A DNA stretch of 64,000 nt from Bacillota bacterium. GTDB taxonomy: Bacteria; Bacillota; Clostridia; Christensenellales; Aristaeellaceae. The notes beneath the pieces are model-generated. The model was not told the DNA's origin. It did no database searches and saw nothing but the letters and a program-made list of their open reading frames with translations. The stretch is from contig JAEZIN010000027.1 of the NCBI GenBank assembly GCA_023436585.1, positions 65,229-129,228 on the forward strand. The letters are read 5' to 3'. Shown piece by piece: positions 52,195-59,763 of the stretch. Position numbers and translations under genes: made by a program. Position 1 is the first letter of the stretch. Every line of letters begins with the position of its first letter.

Positions 52195-53238
52195 ATGAAA
52201 AAGAAGTACATCCTTGTAGCAGCCATTCTTTGCGTGTGCATGCTTGCCGCCCAGAGTGCCGGTGGCCTGGGCGCTGCATCCGCAAAGGCGGAAACCACCC
52301 TGAATGCAGACGACGTGAATAATGTGACCGATTACTCTAAGCCTTATAATTGGCTCAGCGCGGACATGTCGGGCAGCTTGCCTGTGGATGTATTTTACCT
52401 GTACCCGACAGCATGGCAAAAGGGTCCGAACGATTCCAATTACTGCTCCGTCGATAATGCATCCATGATAAAAGGCGCCAATGGTGCCTTTAACCGGCAG
52501 GCGACGGCGTTTTTACCGGTAGGCAATATTTATGCGCCGTATTATCGGCAAGCGGATGCGATGTATACCTTGACCCTGCCCACGATCGCGCAGCAAGATG
52601 AATCGGTACGGATTATTCCGGCGGCGGACGGGGTCGCCGCGTTCAATTATTATCTGGATCACTATAACAAGGGAAGGCCGTTCATATTGGCAGGGCATTC
52701 CCAAGGTTCCAACGTGCTTCTGTATATTCTGGCCCAGTTAAAAGACCAACCGGAAGTGCTCGGCAGAATGGTTGCCGCTTATGTGATCGGCTTTTCTGTA
52801 ACGAAAGATTATCTTGCGCAGAATGCTCCCCTGAAATTTGCCACAGGCCCCGATGACACCGGTGTCATTATTTCCTACAACACGGAGGCGCAAGGGGTAA
52901 CAAACAGTCCGCTTGTGCGCCCCGGCGCCCTCGCGATCAACCCCATCTCGTGGACGCTGACTGATTTGGAAGCGCCCAAGGAGGATAATGCGGGTTCCAT
53001 CAGGCCGGTCACCATGGCCTTGTCCGACTTGACACCTGTGAAAGACTTCGCCTCCGCGCAAGTCGATACCGTAAGAGGTGTTGTTATCTGTAAATCTGTT
53101 GACGCCAGCAAGTTTTCGATACAGGGATTCCCGGGTGTGTACCATTCTTATGATTATCCGTTCTACTTCTACAATATCCGCCAAAACGCGCAAAACAGGG
53201 TGGAGAAATACCTGGCGGCCCATCCTTCGGGCAAATAA
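52195..53238 (+). CDS. DUF3089 family alpha/beta hydrolase, secreted (347 aa)
   Basis: Predicted extracellular lipase/esterase-like protein. The signal peptide is about 1-31 (cut near SAKA), with no lipobox. The nucleophile elbow is AGHSQGS (S169), the DUF3089 landmark YAPYYRQAD is at 113-121, and a late His lies in YHSYDYPFYF. The ATG at 52195 follows AAGGAGAGAATGCC. A terminator follows. Substrate unknown. Confidence 0.87.
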   Translation: MKKKYILVAAILCVCMLAAQSAGGLGAASAKAETTLNADDVNNVTDYSKPYNWLSADMSGSLPVDVFYLYPTAWQKGPNDSNYCSVDNASMIKGANGAFNRQATAFLPVGNIYAPYYRQADAMYTLTLPTIAQQDESVRIIPAADGVAAFNYYLDHYNKGRPFILAGHSQGSNVLLYILAQLKDQPEVLGRMVAAYVIGFSVTKDYLAQNAPLKFATGPDDTGVIISYNTEAQGVTNSPLVRPGALAINPISWTLTDLEAPKEDNAGSIRPVTMALSDLTPVKDFASAQVDTVRGVVICKSVDASKFSIQGFPGVYHSYDYPFYFYNIRQNAQNRVEKYLAAHPSGK

Positions 53239-53286
53239 AAAAGAGAAGTCATGAAATTCTTTGAGAAATCCCATATACAGCAAAAA

Positions 53287-53313
53287 TGACCCGTCACAGC
53301 CGGGTCACTTTTT
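53287..53313 (+). terminator. Intrinsic terminator of the DUF3089 gene
   Basis: TGACCCG (53287-53293) pairs with CGGGTCA (53301-53307), followed by CTTTTT. Confidence 0.85.
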
Positions 53314-53315
53314 GA

Positions 53316-53343
53316 TTGACAATGTTTTACGTTCCTATATGAT
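53316..53343 (+). promoter_or_regulatory. Sigma-A promoter of the PlsC-like gene
   Basis: TTGACA (53316-53321), 16-base spacer, TATGAT (53338-53343), directly behind the preceding terminator and about 50 bases before the gene. Confidence 0.65.
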
Positions 53344-53393
53344 AGTGATATGGCATCATAAAATGCAATCTTTTGTCGACAAGGAGATGTCAA

Positions 53394-54098
53394 ATGGGAA
53401 AATTGTTTAAGGCCGTTGGCGCTGTGATACGAATCTTTTCAAAGAGGATGAAGACCGTTTGGGATGTCCCCTTTGACGGCGAGCCCTGCGTCTTCTTATG
53501 TAATCACGCAGGCGCTTTGGGTCCCATTGATATGAGTACGAAATTCTCCTTGCGCGGCAAGTGCTTTTATTGGATGAATGCCGACATGATGGACCGCAAG
53601 GCCGTACCCGCCTATGTGCGCCAGGATTATTGGTGGCAGCCCGGTTGCTTTATGGAACCGCTTTTTAACATCACACTGCCTTATATTGCTGCATTCCTCC
53701 TGCCGCCTCTTTTGAAAAGTGCGCCGGGCGTGCCCGTTTATCATGACGCACGGGGCGTTAAGACGTTTCGCCAAAGCATCCGGCATTTAAAAAATGGGAA
53801 CTGCTTGGTTATCTTTCCGGAGCAGCCTTCAGGCTACCAATCCCATCACACGTGGATAAACGAAGGCTTTTTGCAGATTGCGCCCCTCGCCTACCGCACA
53901 CTTGGGATAGAGCTCAAGTTCTATCCTGTGCATTTGGATCATAAAAACCATCTCTTCCATGTCAGCGCACCTATCCGCTATGAGCCCGGCGTCCCCCTGG
54001 ATGCGCAGACACCGGCACTGATTGAAGCCATTCGCCTCGGTATTCATCCCCCCGAGCCAATGCAGGAATCAAAGCAGCAAAGCGCTCTGGAAATCTAA
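53394..54098 (+). CDS. PlsC-like 1-acyl-glycerol-phosphate acyltransferase family protein (234 aa)
   Basis: Membrane-associated acyltransferase fold. The catalytic His is in CNHAGALGPID (H38), with a later FPEQPSG segment matching the FPEG motif. The spacing from His to Asp is seven residues, not the usual four, which is atypical. The start is ATG 53394, after AAGGAGATGTCAA. It is likely a lipid or other acyl transfer enzyme, and it has its own promoter. Confidence 0.75.
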   Translation: MGKLFKAVGAVIRIFSKRMKTVWDVPFDGEPCVFLCNHAGALGPIDMSTKFSLRGKCFYWMNADMMDRKAVPAYVRQDYWWQPGCFMEPLFNITLPYIAAFLLPPLLKSAPGVPVYHDARGVKTFRQSIRHLKNGNCLVIFPEQPSGYQSHHTWINEGFLQIAPLAYRTLGIELKFYPVHLDHKNHLFHVSAPIRYEPGVPLDAQTPALIEAIRLGIHPPEPMQESKQQSALEI

Positions 54099-54101
54099 AC
54101 G

Positions 54102-54125
54102 GATAGGGATCAGCTGTCCCCTATC
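54102..54125 (+). terminator. Hairpin after the PlsC-like gene
   Basis: GATAGGG and CCCTATC form a 7-bp stem around a 10-base loop. No T-run follows, so terminator function is uncertain. Confidence 0.35.
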
Positions 54126-54255
54126 AAAGGGAGGCAATCCAAAGGGACTGGCCCACTATGTTCTTGGTTTGTGTGTGTGCTATTCACCGATTATTTTTTG
54201 CAAAAATGAAGTTGTGATATAATAAAGGCAAAAGCCGCACAAAGGAGAACCGTTT

Positions 54256-55005
54256 ATGAAAATGATTTCCTGGAATGTCAATGGCCTTCGCGCCAGCTTG
54301 AAAAACGGGTTCATGGATGCCTTTAAAAAAATAGACGCAGACATCTTTTGCCTGCAAGAAACGAAAATGGAACAGGGGCAGGCAGAGTTGGATTTGGCCG
54401 GATACCAGGAATACTGGAACAGCGCCAAGAAAAAAGGATATTCCGGCACTGCCGTTTTCACAAAAAAAGCGCCGCTGAGTGTAACCTATGGTATAGGCAT
54501 CGAAAAGCACGACCAGGAAGGCCGGGTCATCACGCTGGAATTTGAAGAAACCTATTTTGTAAATATATATACACCCAATTCCCAAAGAGACCTTGTCCGT
54601 TTGGGCTATCGCATGGAATGGGAGGATGATCTGCGAAGCTATCTTTTGGCGCTGGATGCCAAAAAACCCGTGATTCTTTGCGGCGATCTAAATGTGGCGC
54701 ATCAAGAAATCGATATTAAGAACGCAAAATCAAATCGCAAAAACGCCGGCTTTACAGATGAAGAACGTGAAAAAATGACGATTCTCTTGGGCTCCGGATT
54801 TTCGGATACGTTTAGAACTTTGCACCCGGAGGAACACGATGCCTATTCCTGGTGGTCACAGATGCCCGGTATACGGGAGCGGAATGTAGGCTGGCGTATC
54901 GATTATTTCCTTGTATCCAGGCGGTTGATGCCTCAAATTAAGGAAGCGTTCATATTGTCTCAAGTGTATGGCAGCGACCATTGTCCTGTTGGCATTATTG
55001 TATGA
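54256..55005 (+). CDS. exoA: Exodeoxyribonuclease III / AP endonuclease (249 aa)
   Basis: Base-excision repair enzyme cutting at abasic sites. Motifs present: WNVNGLRASL (5-14), QETKM (E near 34), CGDLNVAHQEIDI (Asp/Asn pair), GWRIDYFLVS, and the final catalytic GSDHCPVGI. The length is normal for Firmicute ExoA. The ATG at 54256 follows AAAGGAGAACCGTTT, and an extended -10 (TGATATAAT, near 54215-54223) lies upstream. Confidence 0.95.
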   Translation: MKMISWNVNGLRASLKNGFMDAFKKIDADIFCLQETKMEQGQAELDLAGYQEYWNSAKKKGYSGTAVFTKKAPLSVTYGIGIEKHDQEGRVITLEFEETYFVNIYTPNSQRDLVRLGYRMEWEDDLRSYLLALDAKKPVILCGDLNVAHQEIDIKNAKSNRKNAGFTDEEREKMTILLGSGFSDTFRTLHPEEHDAYSWWSQMPGIRERNVGWRIDYFLVSRRLMPQIKEAFILSQVYGSDHCPVGIIV

Positions 55006-55131
55006 GGCATGAAAAGGTGACAGGATATATCCGCGCTCATTGCAGTCCTGTGGGATGTTTGCCTAAGGCCTGCCGCTATCTGTAAATACCGTTGAATAGT
55101 AGCAATAGAAGACCTGGTTTTGCAGGCACAG

Positions 55132-55163
55132 AAAAAGGCCCGTCTCGTTTGGCGGGTCTTTTT
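55132..55163 (+). terminator. Intrinsic terminator downstream of exoA
   Basis: AAAAAGGCCCG pairs with CGGGTCTTTTT (small mismatch) around TCTCGTTTGG; A-run before and T-run after make it bidirectional. Confidence 0.75.
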
Positions 55164-55361
55164 CTATAATTGCACGATTGTTTTCCCATGCCCTGAAAGC
55201 CGCTTTAATGGCCAAATGCGCCTTCATTTTTCGTGTAATGGTGCGCATCCCCCTGAAAGGATAGCCTCCGGTCTGCCGGCTCATTTGCACAGCAGCATAG
55301 CGGCTTTTTATCTCAAGGAAGTTCTCATCTTTCGAACACCGGTTTTTCTAATTATATCCTG

Positions 55362-55405
55362 TTGACAGGGAAAGAGGCGCGGAATATTAGACGAACAAAT
55401 GTTCT
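55362..55405 (+). promoter_or_regulatory. SOS promoter with LexA (DinR) box
   Basis: TTGACA (55362-55367), 17 bases, TATTAG (55385-55390), then CGAACAAATGTTCT (55392-55405), a match to the Gram-positive LexA box CGAACN4GTTCG except the last base. The box covers the transcription start, so LexA would block it. It lies 65 bases before the UvrX-like start. Confidence 0.85.
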
Positions 55406-55469
55406 TGTTTTGAAAAATGCTATTGTGTCACATAATTCCCATGACAGCTTTGGAGGTGGCCGGAGAAGA

Positions 55470-56996
55470 ATGGTGAAGGACAGAGTCTATATCGCAATCG
55501 ATCTGAAATCCTTCTATGCTTCGGTGGAGTGCGCAGAACGCGGCCTTGACCCGATGACCACCAACCTTGTCGTCGCCGATGCCAGCCGTACTGAAAAGAC
55601 CATCTGCCTTGCCGTCACCCCGTCTCTCAAGGCGCATGGCATCTCCGGCAGGGCGAGGCTGTTTGAGGTCGTACAAAAGGTGAGGGAAGTAAATGCGGCA
55701 CGGCTGCGCAAAGCGCCCGGACGTACATTTTCCGGCGCATCTTGGGAGGATACCGAATTGAAAGCTTCTCCGGCGCTCTCTCTGGACTACATCGTTGCAC
55801 GGCCGCGCATGGCTCTGTATATCGAGTACAGCACGCGGATTTACGATGTCTATTTGAAGTACATTGCACCGGAGGACATACACGTCTACTCCATCGACGA
55901 GGTGCTCATGGATGCAACCGCGTACCTGAAAACCTACAAGCTCTCAGCCCGTGAGCTTGCCTCGCAAATGATCCTTGACATACTGGAAACGACCGGCATC
56001 ACGGCAGCAGCGGGCATTGGGTCGAACCTGTACCTCAGCAAAGTCGCTATGGACATAAGAGCAAAGCACATTGAGGCTGACGCAAACGGGCTGCGGATTG
56101 CCGAGCTTAACGAGATGAGCTACCGCCGCTTGCTGTGGTCACACCGGCCTCTGACAGACTTTTGGCGCGTCGGCAGAGGCTATGCGAAAAAGCTGGAGGA
56201 GCATGGTCTTTTTACCATGGGCGACATCGCGCGTTGCTCCCTGGGAAAACCGTCCGATTCCTGTAACGAGGATCTTTTGTACAAGTTGTTCGGCATTAAC
56301 GCTGAGCTGCTGATTGACCATGCGTGGGGATGGGAGCCCTGCACAATGGCCGAAATAAAGGCGTACAAGCCAAGCGCAAGCAGCGTCGGATCGGGGCAGG
56401 TGCTGCACAGCCCATATACGTTCGATAGGGCGAAGCTGATCGTGCGTGAAATGACCGATCTTTTGGCGCTTGATCTGGTCGATAAAAAGCTCATGACGGA
56501 TCAGCTTGTTTTAGCGGTTGGGTACGACATTGAAAGTCTGACAGACCCGATGATAAAGAAAGCATATCGCGGAGAAGTCACCACGGACGGCTACGGTCGC
56601 GCCGTTCCCAAATCAGCGCATGGTTCGGCAAACCTCGGCAGGCAGACCTCCTCAACAAAGCTGCTTTTGGATGCCGTCACAGAGTTGTTTGAGCGCATCG
56701 TTGACAAAAATCTCTTGGTCAGGCGGGTCAACATCACGGCGAACCACGTTGTGGATGAAGCATCCGCACAAAAAAGAAATGCCGCTGAGCAGCTTGATTT
56801 CTTTACCGATTACTCGGCTGTGAAAGCACAAAAAGAAGCTGAGGAAGTCGTCTTCGCACGGGAAAAGCAAATCCAGGCGGCAATGCTGTCCATCAAGAAG
56901 AAGCACGGTAAAAACGCTATTCTAAAGGGCATGAATTTGGAGGATGGCGCCACCACCGTGGATCGAAACAGGCAGATTGGAGGGCACAAGGCATGA
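55470..56996 (+). CDS. uvrX: Y-family DNA polymerase, UvrX/YqjW-like (508 aa)
   Basis: Translesion DNA polymerase. The catalytic motifs are IDLKSFYASVECAERG (metal Asp) and YSIDEVLMD (the SIDE pair), with helix-hairpin-helix and little-finger regions after about residue 200. The length (508) is longer than Pol IV (about 350-410) and fits the UvrX group, which has an extended C-terminus. The start is ATG 55470, after GGCCGGAGAAGA; the open frame extends upstream through the LexA box and is not coding there. It overlaps the YolD-like gene by 4 bases. Confidence 0.92.
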   Translation: MVKDRVYIAIDLKSFYASVECAERGLDPMTTNLVVADASRTEKTICLAVTPSLKAHGISGRARLFEVVQKVREVNAARLRKAPGRTFSGASWEDTELKASPALSLDYIVARPRMALYIEYSTRIYDVYLKYIAPEDIHVYSIDEVLMDATAYLKTYKLSARELASQMILDILETTGITAAAGIGSNLYLSKVAMDIRAKHIEADANGLRIAELNEMSYRRLLWSHRPLTDFWRVGRGYAKKLEEHGLFTMGDIARCSLGKPSDSCNEDLLYKLFGINAELLIDHAWGWEPCTMAEIKAYKPSASSVGSGQVLHSPYTFDRAKLIVREMTDLLALDLVDKKLMTDQLVLAVGYDIESLTDPMIKKAYRGEVTTDGYGRAVPKSAHGSANLGRQTSSTKLLLDAVTELFERIVDKNLLVRRVNITANHVVDEASAQKRNAAEQLDFFTDYSAVKAQKEAEEVVFAREKQIQAAMLSIKKKHGKNAILKGMNLEDGATTVDRNRQIGGHKA

Positions 56997-57421
56997 CAGG
57001 CGAGTACGACGATATCATACATCTGCCGCATCCTGTCTCCGGAAGACACCCTCCCATGGCCGCAATTGGCCGGGCAGCCCAGTTTTCCCCCTTTGCAGCG
57101 TTGACGGGCTACGACGCCGCCATCAGGGAAACCGCGAGACTGACGGATGAGAAAGTAGAGTTGGACGATTATTCATCCAACGATTTGAGCGATAGATTAC
57201 AAATCATAGCAGAGCGAATTGCGCAGCAGCCAGAAATCACGATTACCTTCTTTCAGCCAGATATATTGAAAAGCGGCGGGTCTTATGTGAATGCTGCCGG
57301 TACGGCAAAAAAGATCGATGAATACAAACGGATTGTTATTTTGACCGATGGGACAACGATCCACATGGATGAAATAGTCGCCATAGAAGGGGCGATATTC
57401 GGGACGCTTATCGATCAATAA
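56993..57421 (+). CDS. YolD-like protein (142 aa)
   Basis: Small protein regularly encoded with UvrX-type polymerases. It contains HPPMAAIGRAAQFSPFAALTGYD (20-42), the YolD family core, and a beta-rich C-terminal half (KKIDEYKRIVILTDGTTIHMDEI). The ATG overlaps the polymerase stop as ATGA, so it is coupled to it and SOS-controlled. It probably modulates the polymerase; the mechanism is not known from sequence. Confidence 0.88.
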   Translation: MTGEYDDIIHLPHPVSGRHPPMAAIGRAAQFSPFAALTGYDAAIRETARLTDEKVELDDYSSNDLSDRLQIIAERIAQQPEITITFFQPDILKSGGSYVNAAGTAKKIDEYKRIVILTDGTTIHMDEIVAIEGAIFGTLIDQ

Positions 57422-57526
57422 ACATCAGCCGGCGCTGTGGCCGGATTTCGGGCTATGCACCTTAGTATAAACCTTACCGGCCAAGTATCATCGATTGAAT
57501 ATGCTCCTTCGAAGAATCGTTTAAAG

Positions 57527-57587
57527 GATGCACACCCCTTGTGGGGCTGAAGCGGCAGAAACGCCGCATGCCTTAGGGGTGTGCATC
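57527..57587. repeat. Long nested inverted repeat downstream of the SOS operon
   Basis: GATGCACACCCCT (57527-57539) and AGGGGTGTGCATC (57575-57587) are exact reverse complements. Between them lies GCGGC-N6-GCCGC. The right arm is followed by TTTCC. It may be the SOS-operon terminator or a small repeat element. Confidence 0.7.
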
Positions 57588-57704
57588 TTTCCTCAATTCG
57601 GTACAGCGGATTTCCCGCAGAAAAAAGCGCATGTGAGCCGGGTCGTGTATTCCTGCAAAAAGAATTTAAATCAGGCGCATTCCCCGGAATTTGCAGGGAT
57701 AGCA

Positions 57705-57732
57705 AAAGACCCACCGCAATTGGTGAGTCTTT
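57705..57732. terminator. Bidirectional terminator flanking the tRNA genes
   Basis: AAAGAC-CCACC pairs with GGTGA-GTCTTT around GCAATT, with A- and T-rich edges. It ends the minus-strand tRNA transcript. Confidence 0.7.
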
Positions 57733-57759
57733 ATTTATACCTACTAATGTGGGTATATA

Positions 57760-57835
57760 TGGCACCCCCGACGGGATTCGAACCCGTGTTGCCGCCTTGA
57801 GAGGGCGGTGTCCTAGGCCACTAGACCACGGAGGC
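57760..57835 (-). tRNA. tRNA-Glu (CTC)
   Basis: 76 bases with encoded CCA. The acceptor stem GCCTCCG pairs with CGGGGGT (G-U at 1-72 and 4-69). The anticodon stem CCGCC/GGCGG encloses CTCTCAA, giving anticodon CTC. The T arm is ACGGG-TTCGAAT-CCCGT. It lies 9 bases downstream of tRNA-Gln on one transcript. Confidence 0.93.
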
Positions 57836-57844
57836 ATAAAAAAA

Positions 57845-57918
57845 TGGCTGGGGAACTAGGATTCGAACCTAGACAATACGAGTCAGAGTCGTAGGTGCTA
57901 CCGTTACACAATTCCCCA
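57845..57918 (-). tRNA. tRNA-Gln (CTG)
   Basis: 74 bases with encoded CCA. The acceptor stem TGGGGAA pairs with TTCCCCA (U1-A72, typical of glutamine tRNA). The anticodon stem TACGA/TCGTA encloses CTCTGAC, giving anticodon CTG. The T arm is CTAGG-TTCGAAT-CCTAG. It is first in the tRNA pair. Confidence 0.93.
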
Positions 57919-57944
57919 ACAGCAATCAAAGGATTGCGAATGCC

Positions 57945-57973
57945 ATTATAAAAGAAACAGGATATTTTGTCAA
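57945..57973 (-). promoter_or_regulatory. Consensus promoter of the tRNA-Gln/tRNA-Glu pair
   Basis: On the minus strand TTGACA (57973-57968), exactly 17 bases, TATAAT (57950-57945): a perfect sigma-A promoter about 27 bases upstream of tRNA-Gln. Confidence 0.9.
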
Positions 57974-58089
57974 GCGCTTTTTTGCCATGTTTGAACGGCT
58001 TTCACAGTTCACATATTATTCACATCTTGGATGCAAACCTTTGTTATAATAAGCCCGTAAAGAAACAAGCAAGGCCGCGAGGAGTATTC

Positions 58090-59046
58090 ATGTTAAAGCT
58101 GGAGGGTGTCACCAAGCGATACGGTTCCGTGTACGCCTTGAAGGACGTAAGCTTTTTTGCGCCCAAAGGCCAGGTGCTGGGCCTTTTGGGGCAGAACGGA
58201 GCCGGGAAAACCACGGTGATGAATATTCTGACGGGGTATCTCTCGGCCACCCGGGGCACTGTCTGCATCGGCGGGTTCGACATATTGCAAAATCCAAGGG
58301 AAGCCAAAAGGCTGATGGGATATTTGCCGGAGCAGCCGCCTTTGTATGATGAGATGACGGTGGACAGCTACCTTCGCTTTTGCTGCCGGCTAAAGGAAGT
58401 CGACCGTTCCGCCATACCCGGCCATGTGGAAGATGTCATGCACACAACGGGGCTTTATGAGGTGGCCGGGCGGAAGCTTGGCAACCTTTCCAAAGGGTAT
58501 AGGCAGCGGGCTGGCATTGCCCAGGCGCTGTGCGGCGCGCCGGAGCTGCTGATTCTGGATGAGCCTACCGTGGGGTTGGACCCCAGGCAGGTGACGGAGA
58601 TGCGGGCCCTGATCAAAAAACTGGGGGAAAAGCACACGGTGGTATTTTCCTCCCACATGCTGCATGAAATACAAACCCTTTGCCAGCGGGTGGTCATCCT
58701 TCAGCAGGGGCGGCTGATTCGGGAAGCGGACATGGGCGAGCTGACAGGCGCCGCCGGGGATACCGTCCGGCTGCGCGTATCCATCCGCATGAAGGAGAGG
58801 CAGCTTTTGCCGGCCTTGCATGGCCTGGATTGCGTAAAGCGCGTGGAATCATTGCCGACCCCGGATGCGGACAATACCGAAGCCATTTTGGAATGCCGAA
58901 GGGATATGCAGCCGGAAACAAAGCTGTTCACGCTTTTGTGCGGCCTGCAGGCGCCGCTTCTGCGCCTTGCGCCGGTTTATGATACCCTGGAGGAAGTGTT
59001 CCTGCAGGCTACCAGCGGGGCCATGGTCCCTGAGGATAAGGATTGA
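58090..59046 (+). CDS. ABC exporter ATPase, GldA-like (318 aa)
   Basis: ATPase of a Gld/Nos-like ABC system. The Walker A is GQNGAGKTT (about 37-45), the signature LSKGYRQRAGIAQAL, the Walker B LLILDEP and the switch His is in FSSHMLHE. A C-terminal extension (about 225-318) is typical of CcmA/GldA. The start is ATG 58090, after GCGAGGAGTATTC; an extended -10 (TGTTATAAT, 58042-58050) is upstream. The four genes 58090-62728 are tightly spaced and form an operon. Confidence 0.9.
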   Translation: MLKLEGVTKRYGSVYALKDVSFFAPKGQVLGLLGQNGAGKTTVMNILTGYLSATRGTVCIGGFDILQNPREAKRLMGYLPEQPPLYDEMTVDSYLRFCCRLKEVDRSAIPGHVEDVMHTTGLYEVAGRKLGNLSKGYRQRAGIAQALCGAPELLILDEPTVGLDPRQVTEMRALIKKLGEKHTVVFSSHMLHEIQTLCQRVVILQQGRLIREADMGELTGAAGDTVRLRVSIRMKERQLLPALHGLDCVKRVESLPTPDADNTEAILECRRDMQPETKLFTLLCGLQAPLLRLAPVYDTLEEVFLQATSGAMVPEDKD

Positions 59047-59050
59047 AAAT

Positions 59051-59761
59051 ATGATCGCGATTTGGAAGAGGGAGATACAAGGCTATTTCATCACGCCTGT
59101 GGGCTATGTGTTCACGGGTGTGTTTCTGGCTCTGGCCGGGATCATGTTTTATGTGCAGAGCGTCAGCGCGTTCAACGGCAGCGTGCTGTATCTTTTGAGC
59201 CAGACCACGTTTTTGTGGCTGCTCCTGTCCCCGGTGCTGACCATGCGCTTATTGGCGGAGGAAAGGCATCAAAAAACCGATCAGCTGCTTTTGACATCCC
59301 CCGTATCACTTTGGGGTGTGGTGGCGGGGAAATATCTTGCCGCCGCCGCGGTGCTGTTGGCCACCGTATTTTTATCGCTTTGCTATGTGCTGGTGATCGC
59401 CGTCTACGGCAAGGTCTTCCTGGGGGAATTGCTGGTGGGGTATATGGGCTTTATCCTGCAGGGCTGCTCCTTCCTGGCGCTGGATTTGTATATTTCCGGG
59501 TGCGCCCGCAACCAGGTGACGGCGGCCGTCGCTTCCTTCGGCGTCAATCTCGCCCTTTGGGTGCTGGATCTTTTGGCCACCTCGGTGACGATGCCGGTGG
59601 TGTCCCCGGTGTTGCACTTTCTGAGCCTGTATGACAGGTATGAGCCCTTTTTACTGGGGCAGCTTTCCTATGCCAGCATCCTGTACTATGTGTCCTTCTG
59701 CGCCGTATTCCTGTTCCTGACGGTGCGCATGCTGGACGCGCGCCGCTGGAGGGAGGGCTGA
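59051..59761 (+). CDS. ABC-2-type permease, GldF-like (236 aa)
   Basis: Membrane component with about six hydrophobic segments. It begins MIAIWKREIQGYFITPVGYVF, a hallmark of the GldF-like group (KRE...Y..TP.GYVF). LSPVLTMRLLAEERHQKTDQLL (about 58-79) is the family's conserved cytoplasmic loop. The ATG at 59051 is 4 bases after the ATPase stop and overlaps no other gene. It pairs with the GldG-like protein next to it. Confidence 0.9.
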   Translation: MIAIWKREIQGYFITPVGYVFTGVFLALAGIMFYVQSVSAFNGSVLYLLSQTTFLWLLLSPVLTMRLLAEERHQKTDQLLLTSPVSLWGVVAGKYLAAAAVLLATVFLSLCYVLVIAVYGKVFLGELLVGYMGFILQGCSFLALDLYISGCARNQVTAAVASFGVNLALWVLDLLATSVTMPVVSPVLHFLSLYDRYEPFLLGQLSYASILYYVSFCAVFLFLTVRMLDARRWREG

Positions 59762-59763
59762 GG

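Larger units (their letters stand above)
55006..55469. promoter_or_regulatory. Intergenic region between exoA and the SOS operon
   Basis: A 464-base gap that contains a bidirectional terminator (55132-55163) and the LexA-controlled promoter (55362-55405). The part between 55165 and 55360 shows nothing convincing. Confidence 0.6.
57422..57759. other. Intergenic region between the SOS operon and the tRNA genes
   Basis: A 338-base gap. It holds a long nested hairpin (57527-57587) and a bidirectional terminator (57705-57732). The short frames in it overlap these structures and are not supported as genes. Confidence 0.6.

Noticed and set aside
57528..57859. Small frames over the tRNA genes and terminators
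   Set aside because: They run through clear tRNA genes and hairpins and have no ribosome binding sites.
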